Below are positions 1 to 7,885 of a stretch of DNA of 60,011 bases, in pieces. This DNA comes from an uncultured Caryophanales bacterium (lineage in GTDB: Bacteria; Bacillota_I; Bacilli_A; RFN20; CAG-826): positions 1-60,011 of the forward strand of contig CAMJWS010000003.1 of assembly GCA_946409515.1 (NCBI GenBank), written 5' to 3'. A program made the position numbers and the translations under genes. The notes beneath the pieces were generated by a model. That model did no database searches, was not told the origin of the DNA, and saw only the letters and a list, made by a program, of their open reading frames with translations. Every line of letters begins with the position of its first letter. The stretch's first letter is position 1.

Positions 1-1012
1 AACCTTTAACCGCTGGGAATGGAGGACGAGGACGTGGCATACCACGTTTACCTTCGATTGAGTTAATCAAAGCTGTTTCTTCACCACAGACGAAGGCGCC
101 AGCGCCTAAACGGATGTGACAGCGGAAACTGAAGTCTGTACCTAAGATGTGATCACCTAAGATACCAATTTCTTCTAATTCTTTAATAGCTTTGGCTAAA
201 CGTTTAACGGCGATTGGGTATTCCGCACGGACATAGAAGTAACCGTTTTGGGCACCGATAGCGTAACCAGCAATCATCATACCTTCGATAACTGCACATG
301 GGTTACCTTCGATGATGGAACGGTCCATGAATGCGCCTGGGTCACCTTCATCACCATTACAGATCATGTATTTTGGTTCATCAGTTTTAGGAACGAAGGA
401 CCATTTTCTTCCGGTTGGGAAGCCTGCGCCACCTCTACCTCTTAAACCTGATTTTAAAACTTCATCAATAACTTCTTCACGGGTCATGTGTAAGGCTCTA
501 TTTAAACCTTGGAATGCACCGTTACCAATCGCTTCATTGATGTCTTCTGGGTTGATTTCACCATTGCCATGTAAAGCGATATCTCTTCTTTGTAATTTAT
601 AGAAGTTGATTTCGTGTTGTTTTTGAACGTGTTGTTTTGTTTGTGGATCAACGAAGAGTAAACGTTCAACTACTTCATTGTTCTTAATGTCTTTTTCGAA
701 TAATTCTTCAACGTCACTAACTTTGACTTTAACGTATAAGGTTTCTTCTGGGAAAACTTTAACGAAAGGACCTTGGGAACAGAAGCCGAAGCAACCAACG
801 ATGTTAGCGGTTACTTTATCTTCTAAGCCGTTAGCTTTGATTAATTCGTTGAACTTATCGATGATGACTTGTGAGTCTGCGGATAAGCAGCCAGTACCAC
901 CACAGACAACGATGGCTTTATGGCCAGGTTCACAGTGGAACTTCTTTTGTAAACAAGCACCACATTTTTCAAATCTCGCTTGGAGTTCTTTTTCAGTTTT
1001 GATTTGTTCCAT
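1..1012 (-). CDS. NuoF-like subunit of NADH-linked hydrogenase (HydB/HndC type), 3' truncated by window edge
   Basis: I translated this from the sequence; it starts with ATG at 1012 and runs off the left edge after about 337 codons. Residues 30-100 form a thioredoxin-like 2Fe-2S domain with Cys37, Cys42, Cys74 and Cys78, which plain NuoF lacks but HydB/HndC-type hydrogenase subunits have. The NuoF core follows: GRGGAGFPTG (FMN/NADH site), NGDEGDPGAFMDR, GAGAFVCGEETAL and GKRGMPRPRPPFPA. The Shine-Dalgarno AAAGGAGG lies across the 3' end of the NuoE-like gene, two bases upstream, so the two are co-translated. In this family the subunit oxidises or reduces NAD(H) through FMN and passes electrons by Fe-S centres to a catalytic [FeFe] subunit, which I infer lies beyond the edge. 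A formate dehydrogenase partner is the main alternative. The C-terminal 4Fe-4S region is not visible. Confidence 0.88.
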   Translation of the reverse strand, partial: MEQIKTEKELQARFEKCGACLQKKFHCEPGHKAIVVCGGTGCLSADSQVIIDKFNELIKANGLEDKVTANIVGCFGFCSQGPFVKVFPEETLYVKVKVSDVEELFEKDIKNNEVVERLLFVDPQTKQHVQKQHEINFYKLQRRDIALHGNGEINPEDINEAIGNGAFQGLNRALHMTREEVIDEVLKSGLRGRGGAGFPTGRKWSFVPKTDEPKYMICNGDEGDPGAFMDRSIIEGNPCAVIEGMMIAGYAIGAQNGYFYVRAEYPIAVKRLAKAIKELEEIGILGDHILGTDFSFRCHIRLGAGAFVCGEETALINSIEGKRGMPRPRPPFPAVKG

Positions 1013-1014
1013 AC

Positions 1015-1500
1015 TTAGTTAGCCTCCTTTGCGCGATATTCTTCGATAATGTTTTTAACGTTATCAACTTTAACTTGTGGGTAAACTTTACCATTGATGC
1101 TCACTGCTGGAGCAACAGCACATGCACCGATACAACGGAGCAAGTCTAATGTGAATAAACCGTCTGGTGTTGTTTCACCTGGTTTAATTCCTAATAATTC
1201 GCCAAATTTGTCGCATACCAATTGACTGCCTTTGACGTAGCAAGCAGTACCTAAACAGACACCAATGACATATTTGCCCTTTGGGACCATTGAGAAGAAC
1301 GAATAGAAAGTCACAACACCATAGATGTCACTGACTGGGACACCAGTTAATTCAGAGACAAGTTCTTGAACTTCTAGAGGAATGTAGCCATATTCCTTTT
1401 GAATGTCTTCAAGAATCATCATGGTTGGAGTTGGCTCATCTTTATAGCGTTCCACTATTTCGGTAATTTGTTTTACAGCTTGTGGTTGTAATTTTGCCAT
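1015..1500 (-). CDS. NuoE-like 2Fe-2S subunit (HydC/HndA type)
   Basis: The 161-residue protein is of normal NuoE length. It has an N-terminal helical domain (about 1-70) and a thioredoxin-like 2Fe-2S domain with ligands Cys82, Cys87, Cys123 and Cys127, spaced as in the family. The start is ATG at 1500, preceded by AGGAGG. It is the first gene of an operon with the NuoF-like gene and has its own promoter in the gap behind adhE. By family knowledge it relays electrons between NADH/FMN in the NuoF-like subunit and a hydrogenase. The lack of other complex I genes in the window and the neighbouring rex-adhE make a soluble bifurcating or NAD(P)-linked hydrogenase more likely than respiratory complex I; this is inference. 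Confidence 0.88.
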   Translation of the reverse strand: MAKLQPQAVKQITEIVERYKDEPTPTMMILEDIQKEYGYIPLEVQELVSELTGVPVSDIYGVVTFYSFFSMVPKGKYVIGVCLGTACYVKGSQLVCDKFGELLGIKPGETTPDGLFTLDLLRCIGACAVAPAVSINGKVYPQVKVDNVKNIIEEYRAKEAN

Positions 1501-1541
1501 AATAGCCTCCTAATGATTACATAAAGTAATTCAGCGATATT

Positions 1542-1570
1542 ATTTTACGCGTACGAGTGTGCCTAATCAA
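1542..1570 (-). promoter_or_regulatory. Promoter of the NuoE/NuoF-like operon
   Basis: On the minus strand TTGATT and TAAAAT are separated by 17 bp, about 40 bp upstream of the AGGAGG of the NuoE-like gene. The 8-bp palindrome TACGCGTA (1546-1553) overlaps the -10 box and could be a small operator. No match to a Rex-type TTGTGA/TCACAA operator is seen. Confidence 0.6.
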
Positions 1571-1598
1571 TAGGAAAAAGTGGAAACGTTTATAAAAT

Positions 1599-1652
1599 AA
1601 AAAGTTAAGCGTTGCTAACGAGCGTTTTTGTTAACATTATGCCTAACTTTTT
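1599..1652 (-). terminator. Terminator behind adhE
   Basis: AAAAAGTTA (1599-1607) pairs with TAACTTTTT (1644-1652), extended by two further pairs, enclosing a smaller hairpin (CGTT-GCT-AACG, 1610-1620). On the minus strand the stem ends in TTTTT followed by ATTTTATAAA. It lies 16 bp past the adhE stop codon. Confidence 0.6.
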
Positions 1653-1667
1653 AATATTGGTTATTTA

Positions 1668-4286
1668 TTAATTGCCTTTATAGGCTTTGATTAAGATTTG
1701 CTTCATGTCTTCCACGATTGGCATACGTGGGTTGGCTGGTGAACATTGATCTTCGTAAGCGAGTGTTGCGACTTCATCAAGTTTAGCCATCCAAGCCTTT
1801 TCATCAATGCCACAGGCTTGGAAGTTTGGATCTAAGCCACATTCTTTAATTAAGGCATTAATTGCAGTGGCTAAGGATTCAACGCCTTCTTCTGGTGTGG
1901 AAGCTTTTAAGCCTAATAAACCAGCGATTTCTTGATACTTCTTATCAGCACAGTAATGGTTATATTTTGGCCAGACACTTAACTTAGTTGGCACTTGACC
2001 GTTGTAGCGGACAACGTGTGGGAGAAGGATAGCGCAAGCATAGCCGTGTACGACGTGGAATTCAGCGCCTACCTTATGCGCTAAGGAGTGCGTCATACCT
2101 AGGAACGCGTTAGCAAATGCCATACCTGCGATAGTCGCAGCGTTGTGCATTTTTTCTCTGGCTTCTAAGTCATTTGGACCGTATTTAACCGCACGTGGTA
2201 AGTACTCAAATACTAATTGAATTGCTTTTAAGCAAAGACCATCAGTAAAGTCGTTAGCCATGACGGAAACATAGGCTTCAATTGCATGGGTCAAAACATC
2301 TAAACCAGTCATCGCTGTCGCGGCCTTTGGAAGGTGAGTTGTGAACTCTGGATCAACGATGGCGATTGTTGGTGTTAAGGAGTAGTCAGTTAATGGATAT
2401 TTCTTGTTATTTGCCTTATCAGAAATAACGGCGAATGGAGTGACTTCACTACCTGTACCTGATGTAGTTGGGATACAAATTAAACGAGATTTTTTACCAA
2501 GTTCTGGATACTTAAAGGCTCTCTTTCTAATATCCATAAATTTTTGTTTTAAATCATCGAAATTAACTTCAGGGTGTTCATAGAACAACCACATACCTTT
2601 AGCGGCATCCATAACAGAACCACCACCTAAGGCAATAATGGTGTCTGGTTCAAATAATTGGAGCATTTCCGCGCCTTTTCTCACGCTGGAAATATCTGGA
2701 TCTGGTTCAACACCACTACAGATTTGCATGATTGGTCTTTCTCTTCTTTGATTGAGTTGTTCTTCAATCTTACTTAAGAAGCCTAATTCAATCATGGATT
2801 TATCAGTGACGATAAAGACTTTGTGCATTTCTTTACAGTCTTTTAAATATTGAATGGAATTGCGTTCGAAATAAATCTTCGCAGGAACTTTAAACCATTG
2901 CATAGTGTTTCTCCTTTTACCGACTTGTTTAATGTTTAAGAGGTTGACCGCACTGATGTTGCCACCAATGGAGTTATGGCCATATGAGCCACAACCTAAG
3001 GTCAACGATGGTAGGAATGAGTTATAAACATTACCAATACCACCAAATGTCGATGGAGAATTCCAAATGATACGAATGGCTTTCACGAGTTCGCCAAAAT
3101 CATCCGCCATTTTTTGTTCTTTGCAGTGGATTGCGGCACTATGTCCAAGGCCGTTAAATTCCACCATTTCTTTGGCTTTCTCAAAACCTTCTTTTTCATC
3201 CTTTACACAGAAATAAGCGAGGACGGGTGATAGTTTCTCTCTAGAAATTGGTTCTTTTGGACCAACTTGTTGACAGAAAACACCAAGGATAGAAGTATCT
3301 TCTGGAACATCAAATCCCGCTTGTTTTGCAATCCAATGAGCGGACTGTCCAACGATGTCTGGATTGAGCTTTCCGAGCTCAGCATCCTTATCACCTTCAG
3401 CATAGCCAAACATATATCTTGAGAGTTTAATCTTTTCTTCTTTATTAACGAAATAGACTTTGAAACGTTTGAATAAAGCAACTGCTTCATCCCAAATATC
3501 TTGGTCAATAATGACTGCTTGTTCAGAAGCGCAAATCATACCGTTATCAAAGGACTTGGATAAGACGATATCATTAACTGCTTGTTCAACGTCACAAGAT
3601 TTATTCATATAAGCAGGAACGTTACCCGCACCAACACCCATGGCTGGTTTACCACAGCTATAAGCTGCTTTAACCATGGCGTTACCACCTGTGGCTAAGA
3701 TTGTCGCCACATCTGGGTGATTCATTAAAGCGTGTGTCGCATCCATGCTTGGATGTTCAATCCATTGAATACAGTTCTTTGGTGCACCAGCGGCTTCGGC
3801 CACTTCTTTCATTAAGACAGCAGCTTGTTTACTACTTTGTTGTGCGCTTGGGTGGAACGCAAAGATAATTGGGTTTCTAGTCTTTAAACAAATCAAAGAT
3901 TTGAAGATAACTGTACTAGTTGGGTTTGTGACTGGGGTAATACCACAGATAACACCAACTGGTTCCGCAATCTTTGTGATACCAGTAACTGGATCATTGC
4001 TTACCACACCAACAGTCTTTAATGAACGCATATTGTTTTGGACATATTCGCATGCGAATAAGTTCTTTGTGGCTTTGTCTTCAAAGACACCACGATGTGT
4101 TTCATCAATAGCCGCTTTAGCTAAAGTACCATGATGGTCTAAACCGGCAACACAGCACTTAGCGACGATGTAGTCGATTTGTTCTTGGTCAAGACTTTCA
4201 AATTCTTCAAGAGCCTTAACGCCTTTGGCCACTAAATCATTAATTTCCTTTGTAACTTCTGGGGCCACTACTTTTTCTTCAGGCAT
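1668..4286 (-). CDS. adhE: Bifunctional acetaldehyde-CoA / alcohol dehydrogenase
   Basis: This 872-residue protein has the full AdhE architecture: an N-terminal CoA-acylating aldehyde dehydrogenase (about 1-440) with catalytic Cys252, and a C-terminal iron-dependent alcohol dehydrogenase (about 465-872). The NAD site is GGGSVMDAAKG. The Fe ligands are Asp663, His667, His733 and His747, offset by ten from the E. coli enzyme. It reduces acetyl-CoA to ethanol with two NADH in the cytoplasm, usually as spirosomes. The start at 4286 follows GGGAGG. It lies 14 bp downstream of rex, the NADH/NAD-sensing repressor that controls adhE in many Firmicutes, so regulation by redox state is very likely. Confidence 0.97.
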   Translation of the reverse strand: MPEEKVVAPEVTKEINDLVAKGVKALEEFESLDQEQIDYIVAKCCVAGLDHHGTLAKAAIDETHRGVFEDKATKNLFACEYVQNNMRSLKTVGVVSNDPVTGITKIAEPVGVICGITPVTNPTSTVIFKSLICLKTRNPIIFAFHPSAQQSSKQAAVLMKEVAEAAGAPKNCIQWIEHPSMDATHALMNHPDVATILATGGNAMVKAAYSCGKPAMGVGAGNVPAYMNKSCDVEQAVNDIVLSKSFDNGMICASEQAVIIDQDIWDEAVALFKRFKVYFVNKEEKIKLSRYMFGYAEGDKDAELGKLNPDIVGQSAHWIAKQAGFDVPEDTSILGVFCQQVGPKEPISREKLSPVLAYFCVKDEKEGFEKAKEMVEFNGLGHSAAIHCKEQKMADDFGELVKAIRIIWNSPSTFGGIGNVYNSFLPSLTLGCGSYGHNSIGGNISAVNLLNIKQVGKRRNTMQWFKVPAKIYFERNSIQYLKDCKEMHKVFIVTDKSMIELGFLSKIEEQLNQRRERPIMQICSGVEPDPDISSVRKGAEMLQLFEPDTIIALGGGSVMDAAKGMWLFYEHPEVNFDDLKQKFMDIRKRAFKYPELGKKSRLICIPTTSGTGSEVTPFAVISDKANNKKYPLTDYSLTPTIAIVDPEFTTHLPKAATAMTGLDVLTHAIEAYVSVMANDFTDGLCLKAIQLVFEYLPRAVKYGPNDLEAREKMHNAATIAGMAFANAFLGMTHSLAHKVGAEFHVVHGYACAILLPHVVRYNGQVPTKLSVWPKYNHYCADKKYQEIAGLLGLKASTPEEGVESLATAINALIKECGLDPNFQACGIDEKAWMAKLDEVATLAYEDQCSPANPRMPIVEDMKQILIKAYKGN

Positions 4287-4300
4287 AACTATTAGCCTCC

Positions 4301-4933
4301 CTATTGTTTATTAATACGATGGAAGAAGACCGCTAAAGAACGGGCTAAATCCATGTTTTCAACGATGATGTTATCAGGGTGTTCTAAATGAATTGGAACA
4401 AAGTTCCATATCGCTTTAATACCACTGTTAATTAATTTGTTGACGATTTCTTGTGTGACATCCTTAGGAGTGGTTACAATCGCTACTTTCACGCCTAATT
4501 CCTTAATCTTATTATCTAAATTAAAAATAGAATAAATTGGTTTGCCTTCAATCGATTCACCAGTAATAGATGGATCAATATCAAAACCAGCGACAATATC
4601 TAAACCATAATCATCAAAGCCTTTAAACGACAAAAGAGCGCTGCCTAAATGGCCAACGCCTACGAGAATAGCTTTATTGACTTGGTTATAACCAAGATAT
4701 TCTTTTAAATGGTTAATCAAAGTATCAACATCTCTAGAACAGCCAGGCTTAGAACTATTAGGGGAAACGATTTGTAAATCCTTTCTCACTTGTTCTTCTG
4801 AACAGTTAAGAGCGTCCGCTAATAAGCGAGAATTAACTTTGTTAATACCACTATTTCTTAAAGACAATAAAACGTTTAAGTAAACAGGATATCTTTCAAT
4901 TTGTTTTAACGAAACTTTAGTTTTCATACTCAT
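4301..4933 (-). CDS. rex: Redox-sensing transcriptional repressor Rex
   Basis: The 210-residue protein has an N-terminal winged helix (about 12-75; LADALNCSEEQVRKDL is the recognition region) and a Rossmann domain with GVGHLGSAL. Rex binds DNA at low NADH/NAD and releases it when NADH is high. A longer reading frame opens with a TTG at 4954, but that codon lies upstream of the transcription start predicted from the -10 box at 4959-4964, so I chose ATG 4933; ATG 4927 is equally possible. Neither has a clear Shine-Dalgarno. The gene is followed by adhE in the same operon, matching its known role over fermentative dehydrogenases. Confidence 0.93.
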   Translation of the reverse strand: MSMKTKVSLKQIERYPVYLNVLLSLRNSGINKVNSRLLADALNCSEEQVRKDLQIVSPNSSKPGCSRDVDTLINHLKEYLGYNQVNKAILVGVGHLGSALLSFKGFDDYGLDIVAGFDIDPSITGESIEGKPIYSIFNLDNKIKELGVKVAIVTTPKDVTQEIVNKLINSGIKAIWNFVPIHLEHPDNIIVENMDLARSLAVFFHRINKQ

Positions 4934-4935
4934 AG

Positions 4936-5002
4936 TTCGGTATTTTTTTACCAATCTATTTATAATCTGATTTTATGAGTATTTCAATAATTTTTTACCG
5001 AA
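4936..5002. repeat. Inverted repeat bracketing the rex promoter
   Basis: TTCGGTA at 4936-4942 and TACCGAA at 4996-5002 are exact inverted copies placed on either side of the -35/-10 boxes. Each lies next to an A/T run. They could be paired operator half-sites or chance; no known regulator motif is recognised. Confidence 0.4.
4959..4987 (-). promoter_or_regulatory. Promoter of rex-adhE
   Basis: TTGAAA, 17 bp, TATAAA on the minus strand. The -10 box is 25 bp before ATG 4933, giving a leader of roughly 18 nt without an obvious ribosome-binding site. Confidence 0.7.
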
Positions 5003-5012
5003 GTATAGTATG

Positions 5013-5047
5013 TAATACTACATTGTTGCTACGCAACAAAAGTATTA
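5013..5047. promoter_or_regulatory. Long palindrome upstream of rex
   Basis: TTGTTGC (5023-5029) and GCAACAA (5033-5039) are perfect inverted repeats with a 3-bp centre, and they are flanked by a second inverted pair, TAATACT (5013-5019) and AGTATTA (5041-5047). The core begins TTGT and ends ACAA like a Rex operator but is 17 bp rather than the usual 18. It sits about 25-65 bp upstream of the rex -35 box. It may be an operator (Rex or another); it lacks a T-run, so it is not a terminator. Confidence 0.45.
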
Positions 5048-5057
5048 GGTGACATAA

Positions 5058-5083
5058 TAAAAAACAGTGGCTTCCACCACTGC
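5058..5083 (-). terminator. Rho-independent terminator of the small membrane protein cluster
   Basis: CAGTGG/CCACTG stem (5065-5070 with 5077-5082) with a 6-nt loop and TTTTTT tail on the minus strand. It lies 20 bp after the stop of the last small gene. Confidence 0.85.
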
Positions 5084-5102
5084 ATTTTGTGTCTTTTTTA
5101 TC

Positions 5103-5375
5103 TTATAAAGCTAAGCGACTATGGCGATGCTTTCTAATACTCTTAATAATAGAGATAATCGCGCAGACAATCCAATAAATGATCACTTCAACGAGAAGCA
5201 CCCCAATAAATATAAATGGAGCATAGAACACGCCATAACTGCCCAAAGCTATTGGATTGAAGCGACAGATTAAGACATCAATACCAAAGGTAATGAATGT
5301 GGTCACTAAGAAAATTGTAGTTGCAGTAAGAATTATTGAGGCGATGCCTCTTTTTAATGTTAATTGTTTATTCAT
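5103..5375 (-). CDS. Small two-helix membrane protein
   Basis: I do not recognise this 90-residue protein. It has two hydrophobic segments (about 11-36 and 50-76), a short polar linker, and a very basic end (KSIRKHRHSR), which predicts both ends in the cytoplasm. The start at 5375 follows AAGGA. It is the last of a run of similarly built genes (5384-5647, 5669-5956, and 6016-6237 upstream), 8 bp behind its neighbour, and is followed by a clear terminator. Function is unknown; a membrane stress or toxin-like role would be speculation. Confidence 0.7.
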   Translation of the reverse strand: MNKQLTLKRGIASIILTATTIFLVTTFITFGIDVLICRFNPIALGSYGVFYAPFIFIGVLLVEVIIYWIVCAIISIIKSIRKHRHSRLAL

Positions 5376-5383
5376 AATTATCC

Positions 5384-5647
5384 TTATTGTTTGTTAGCGG
5401 TTTGTTTGTGTTTTCTAATAATTAGTTCACGTGTAGCGAGGATCAAAATGATCGAACCAATCATAACCGCTAATTCTGCGATGATACATACAACATATAT
5501 AGTTTGACCATATTGGCCAGATAATGAACTAATTATGTAGCCCATACCAATGCCTGGAACAATTAGCATAATAAAGAACGCTAGTGCAGCAATTGCGATC
5601 AATGCTTCAATAACAGAAAATACAGTAGATGCTTTTGATTTTTTCAT
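5384..5647 (-). CDS. Small two-helix membrane protein
   Basis: This 87-residue protein of unknown family starts at 5647 behind AAAGGAA. Two hydrophobic segments (about 10-32 and 46-72) are separated by a Gly/Ser/Gln linker, and the C-terminus is basic (IRKHKQTANKQ). Layout and length match the neighbours on both sides, with which it shares an operon (8 and 21 bp gaps). Sequence identity to them is low by eye, so common ancestry is a suggestion from architecture only. Confidence 0.7.
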   Translation of the reverse strand: MKKSKASTVFSVIEALIAIAALAFFIMLIVPGIGMGYIISSLSGQYGQTIYVVCIIAELAVMIGSIILILATRELIIRKHKQTANKQ

Positions 5648-5668
5648 AACTATAATTCCTTTTCTTGC

Positions 5669-5956
5669 TTACATCATAACATTTTCATTGTAGTAGTGCA
5701 AATTTGCCTTCCCAGCAACACCTCTTTTAACGTCTATAATAAAGAGCACTACTGCTCTAATAAACATACCAATGTTAATTAAAGAAATTCCAAAAGAAAG
5801 TATAAAAAATGTATAACTATTACAATGCAGTAACAAATCTATCGCCCATATAAAGAAAGGCAAAAGAAGAATATGTAGCACCACTAGCATAATGATGCCT
5901 GCAATCAAATCCCTATAGGAATAGAAACGATAGAACCACAAACTTCTAGGAATCAT
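5669..5956 (-). CDS. Small two-helix membrane protein
   Basis: The 95-residue protein of unknown family opens with an aromatic, basic stretch (LWFYRFYSYR) followed by two hydrophobic segments (about 16-40 and 46-76) and a polar tail with DVKRG. The start at 5956 has AAAGG 9 bp upstream and a promoter TTGTAA-18-TAGAAT behind it, so it is probably the first gene of the 5956-5103 operon. Confidence 0.65.
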   Translation of the reverse strand: MIPRSLWFYRFYSYRDLIAGIIMLVVLHILLLPFFIWAIDLLLHCNSYTFFILSFGISLINIGMFIRAVVLFIIDVKRGVAGKANLHYYNENVMM

Positions 5957-5975
5957 AGCTTAAAACCTTTGCTAG

Positions 5976-6005
5976 ATTCTATCATAACTTTTTTATTAAT
6001 TACAA
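5976..6005 (-). promoter_or_regulatory. Promoter for the three-gene small membrane protein operon
   Basis: TTGTAA, 18 bp, TAGAAT on the minus strand, about 20 bp before the start codon at 5956. TATGAT just upstream is an alternative -10 box. Confidence 0.45.
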
Positions 6006-6015
6006 GTAGGCGATG

Positions 6016-6237
6016 TTACTTTGGTTTTTTAAAAATAAGTAAGAGTATTAGAGCAACTGCCGCCAAACAAGTTATGACGCAAACGCACGAAATAATGATT
6101 GCGGTTTCCAACGTCATAAAAGAATTCATCGGTGTATATCTAACTGAATAACCAATAAAAGCATAAGCAAAACAACCAGCAACAATTGCTACTAATGAAA
6201 GCAAGCTGATAAAAATAATTCTTTTAATTTTGCTCAT
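6016..6237 (-). CDS. Small two-helix membrane protein
   Basis: This 73-residue protein has two hydrophobic segments (about 7-30 and 43-68) and ends in the basic tail FKKPK. No family is recognised. It begins at 6237 without a strong ribosome-binding site. Possible promoter TTGACT-17-TATTTT lies inside the gpsA terminator region just upstream. It is the first of four consecutive genes with the same short two-helix design. Confidence 0.6.
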   Translation of the reverse strand: MSKIKRIIFISLLSLVAIVAGCFAYAFIGYSVRYTPMNSFMTLETAIIISCVCVITCLAAVALILLLIFKKPK

Positions 6238-6271
6238 AAGATTTCACAAAAAACATCACCACCAAAATATA

Positions 6272-6320
6272 TAAAAACACTGACTTAGTCAACACAAACT
6301 GTTTAAGCCAGTGTAATTTT
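6272..6320 (-). terminator. Terminator of gpsA, probably bidirectional
   Basis: ACACTG (6277-6282) pairs with CAGTGT (6309-6314), extended inward by CTTA/TAAG after one mismatch. The minus-strand tail is TTTTTAT; the plus-strand tail is AATTTTTT. It is 3-50 bp after the gpsA stop. Confidence 0.75.
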
Positions 6321-6322
6321 TT

Positions 6323-7327
6323 CTATAGATAAGCGATTTCGTTTTGTTTTTTACGCGCGAATAACTTTGTTACAGCGTCTTTTACGTTGGTTTTGCCAGC
6401 GATAATCGCTGCAACTGTATCAATAATTGGGAGTTGTAGATCGTATTTCTTCTCTAATTCTAAAGCAGCATCTAAGGAGTTAAGACCTTCGATGACCATA
6501 CCGACTTGTTGTTTTGTTTCTTCCAAAGAATAACCTTGGCCTAATAAATAGCCCGCTTTATGGTTTCTGGAGTGAACTGATGTTGCGGTAACAACGATAT
6601 CACCAATACCAGTTAAACCAGAGAATGTATTAACATTCGCCCCCATTGCTAAACCGATCTTAGTGATTTCTCTAAGACCTCTAGTGATTAACGCGGCTTT
6701 CGCGTTATCACCAAAGCCTAAACCATCACTCATACCAGCGGCTAACGCAATAATATTCTTAAGCGCACCACATAATTCGACACCAACGATGTCTTGGTTT
6801 GTATAAACTCTTAAAGAAGAGGAATAGAAGATGTTTTGAACTTCTTCAGCGTACTGTAATCTTTCACAAGCGGAAACGATTAATGTTGGAAGGCCAATAG
6901 CGACCTCTTCCGCGTGTGTAGGACCGCTTAATGCGACGACTGGAAGATCTTTCTCCTTTAAAACATCATGGATAATCTCACTAGTGGTCATTAAAGTGCC
7001 TTTTTCAACGCCTTTAGCAACCGTGACGATAATTTGGTTAGGTTGGAAGTATTTCTTCGCTAACGCGGTCGTTTCGCGCACATAAATGGAAGGTACAGCG
7101 ATAACAACGACGTCTTTTCCTTCCACTGCTTCTTCAATTGAGCAGGAATATAAGATTTTATTATTAATTTCAACGCCTGGTAAGTTTTTATGTCTATGGG
7201 TTTTCATAATGGTGTTCACTTCATCAGCGAAGCGAGACCAGAGCATGACTTCATGACCACTACTGGCGAGAAGATTTGCTAATGCTGTACCCCATGTACC
7301 AGCGCCTAATATACCAATTCTTTTCAT
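6323..7327 (-). CDS. gpsA: NAD(P)H-dependent glycerol-3-phosphate dehydrogenase
   Basis: The protein, 334 residues from ATG 7327, has the N-terminal Rossmann motif GILGAGTWGTAL, the central VALSGPTHAEEV with its catalytic-loop context, and the C-terminal helical domain with LCGALKNIIALAAG (catalytic Lys) and GLTGIGDIVVTATS. It reduces dihydroxyacetone phosphate to sn-glycerol-3-phosphate for phospholipid and teichoic-acid-type polymers. The reading frame is open 18 codons further upstream, but AAAGGAAA before 7327 and the family N-terminus fix the start. It stands alone between two terminators, with an extended -10 box (TGG TATTAT, 7347-7355) as likely promoter. Confidence 0.95.
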   Translation of the reverse strand: MKRIGILGAGTWGTALANLLASSGHEVMLWSRFADEVNTIMKTHRHKNLPGVEINNKILYSCSIEEAVEGKDVVVIAVPSIYVRETTALAKKYFQPNQIIVTVAKGVEKGTLMTTSEIIHDVLKEKDLPVVALSGPTHAEEVAIGLPTLIVSACERLQYAEEVQNIFYSSSLRVYTNQDIVGVELCGALKNIIALAAGMSDGLGFGDNAKAALITRGLREITKIGLAMGANVNTFSGLTGIGDIVVTATSVHSRNHKAGYLLGQGYSLEETKQQVGMVIEGLNSLDAALELEKKYDLQLPIIDTVAAIIAGKTNVKDAVTKLFARKKQNEIAYL

Positions 7328-7346
7328 AGTTAATTTCCTTTGAACT

Positions 7347-7355
7347 ATAATACCA
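7347..7355 (-). promoter_or_regulatory. Possible extended -10 promoter of gpsA
   Basis: TGG followed by TATTAT on the minus strand, about 19 bp before the start codon; no convincing -35 box. A perfect TATAAT at 7368-7373 is an alternative. Confidence 0.35.
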
Positions 7356-7413
7356 TACCACAAACTTATTATATAAGCCACGTATCCATATAGGCATATC
7401 TTTCATTGTGTAA

Positions 7414-7443
7414 CAAAAAGAGATGCCCATTTGGACATCTCTT
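7414..7443 (-). terminator. Terminator of the ribosomal protein operon
   Basis: AGAGATG (7419-7425) and CATCTCT (7436-7442), with inner CCA/TGG pairs, form a strong hairpin followed on the minus strand by TTTTTG. It lies 20 bp past rplQ. Confidence 0.9.
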
Positions 7444-7463
7444 GAATCTAAATATGTTGAGTA

Positions 7464-7871
7464 TTAGTCAACCCAGGTCACTAAGACGACAGGTGCGTTA
7501 TCACCACGGCGGTTTTCTAACTTATATTGTTTTGTGTAACCACCATTGCGATCCTTCATCTTTGGACCGATTTCGGCAAATAATTTATCTAAAGCGTTAG
7601 CACCGGTTTTTTCATCAGCAACGATGTTACGGACGAAAGCGGCAGCTTGACGTTTGGCGTTCATGACATCTTCTTTCTTGGTTAATGTCACTAAACGGTC
7701 AGCTTCTTTGATAACGTCTTTAGCAGTCGCAGCAGTCACTTTGACAGAACCACGGATGATTAAGTCAGTGACGACATTGCGGAGCATATTTTCATATTTG
7801 CTCTTGGTATAAGCGGCTTTGAATCTAACGCCGGTTTTACCATGAACATTTTTTCTACCTTGTGCTGGCAT
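7464..7871 (-). CDS. rplQ: Ribosomal protein L17
   Basis: The 135-residue protein contains the family block TPRRAKDV-like region (ATAKDVIKEADRLVTLTKK) and the C-terminal GGYTKQYKLENRRGDNAP. L17 sits at the polypeptide exit tunnel of the large subunit. The start at 7871 follows AAGGAGG. It is the last gene of the operon, 14 bp after rpoA, as in Bacillus, and is followed by a terminator. Confidence 0.97.
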   Translation of the reverse strand: MPAQGRKNVHGKTGVRFKAAYTKSKYENMLRNVVTDLIIRGSVKVTAATAKDVIKEADRLVTLTKKEDVMNAKRQAAAFVRNIVADEKTGANALDKLFAEIGPKMKDRNGGYTKQYKLENRRGDNAPVVLVTWVD

Positions 7872-7885
7872 GTTGTTGGGCCTCC

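Noticed and set aside
1620..1655. TTGTTAAC near the adhE end as a Rex operator for the hydrogenase operon
   Set aside because: Only one half matches; the second half is not correctly spaced and the bases belong to the adhE terminator stem.
4934..4954. Longer Rex start with TTG at 4954
   Set aside because: It lies upstream of the RNA start predicted from the -10 box at 4959-4964 and has no ribosome-binding site.
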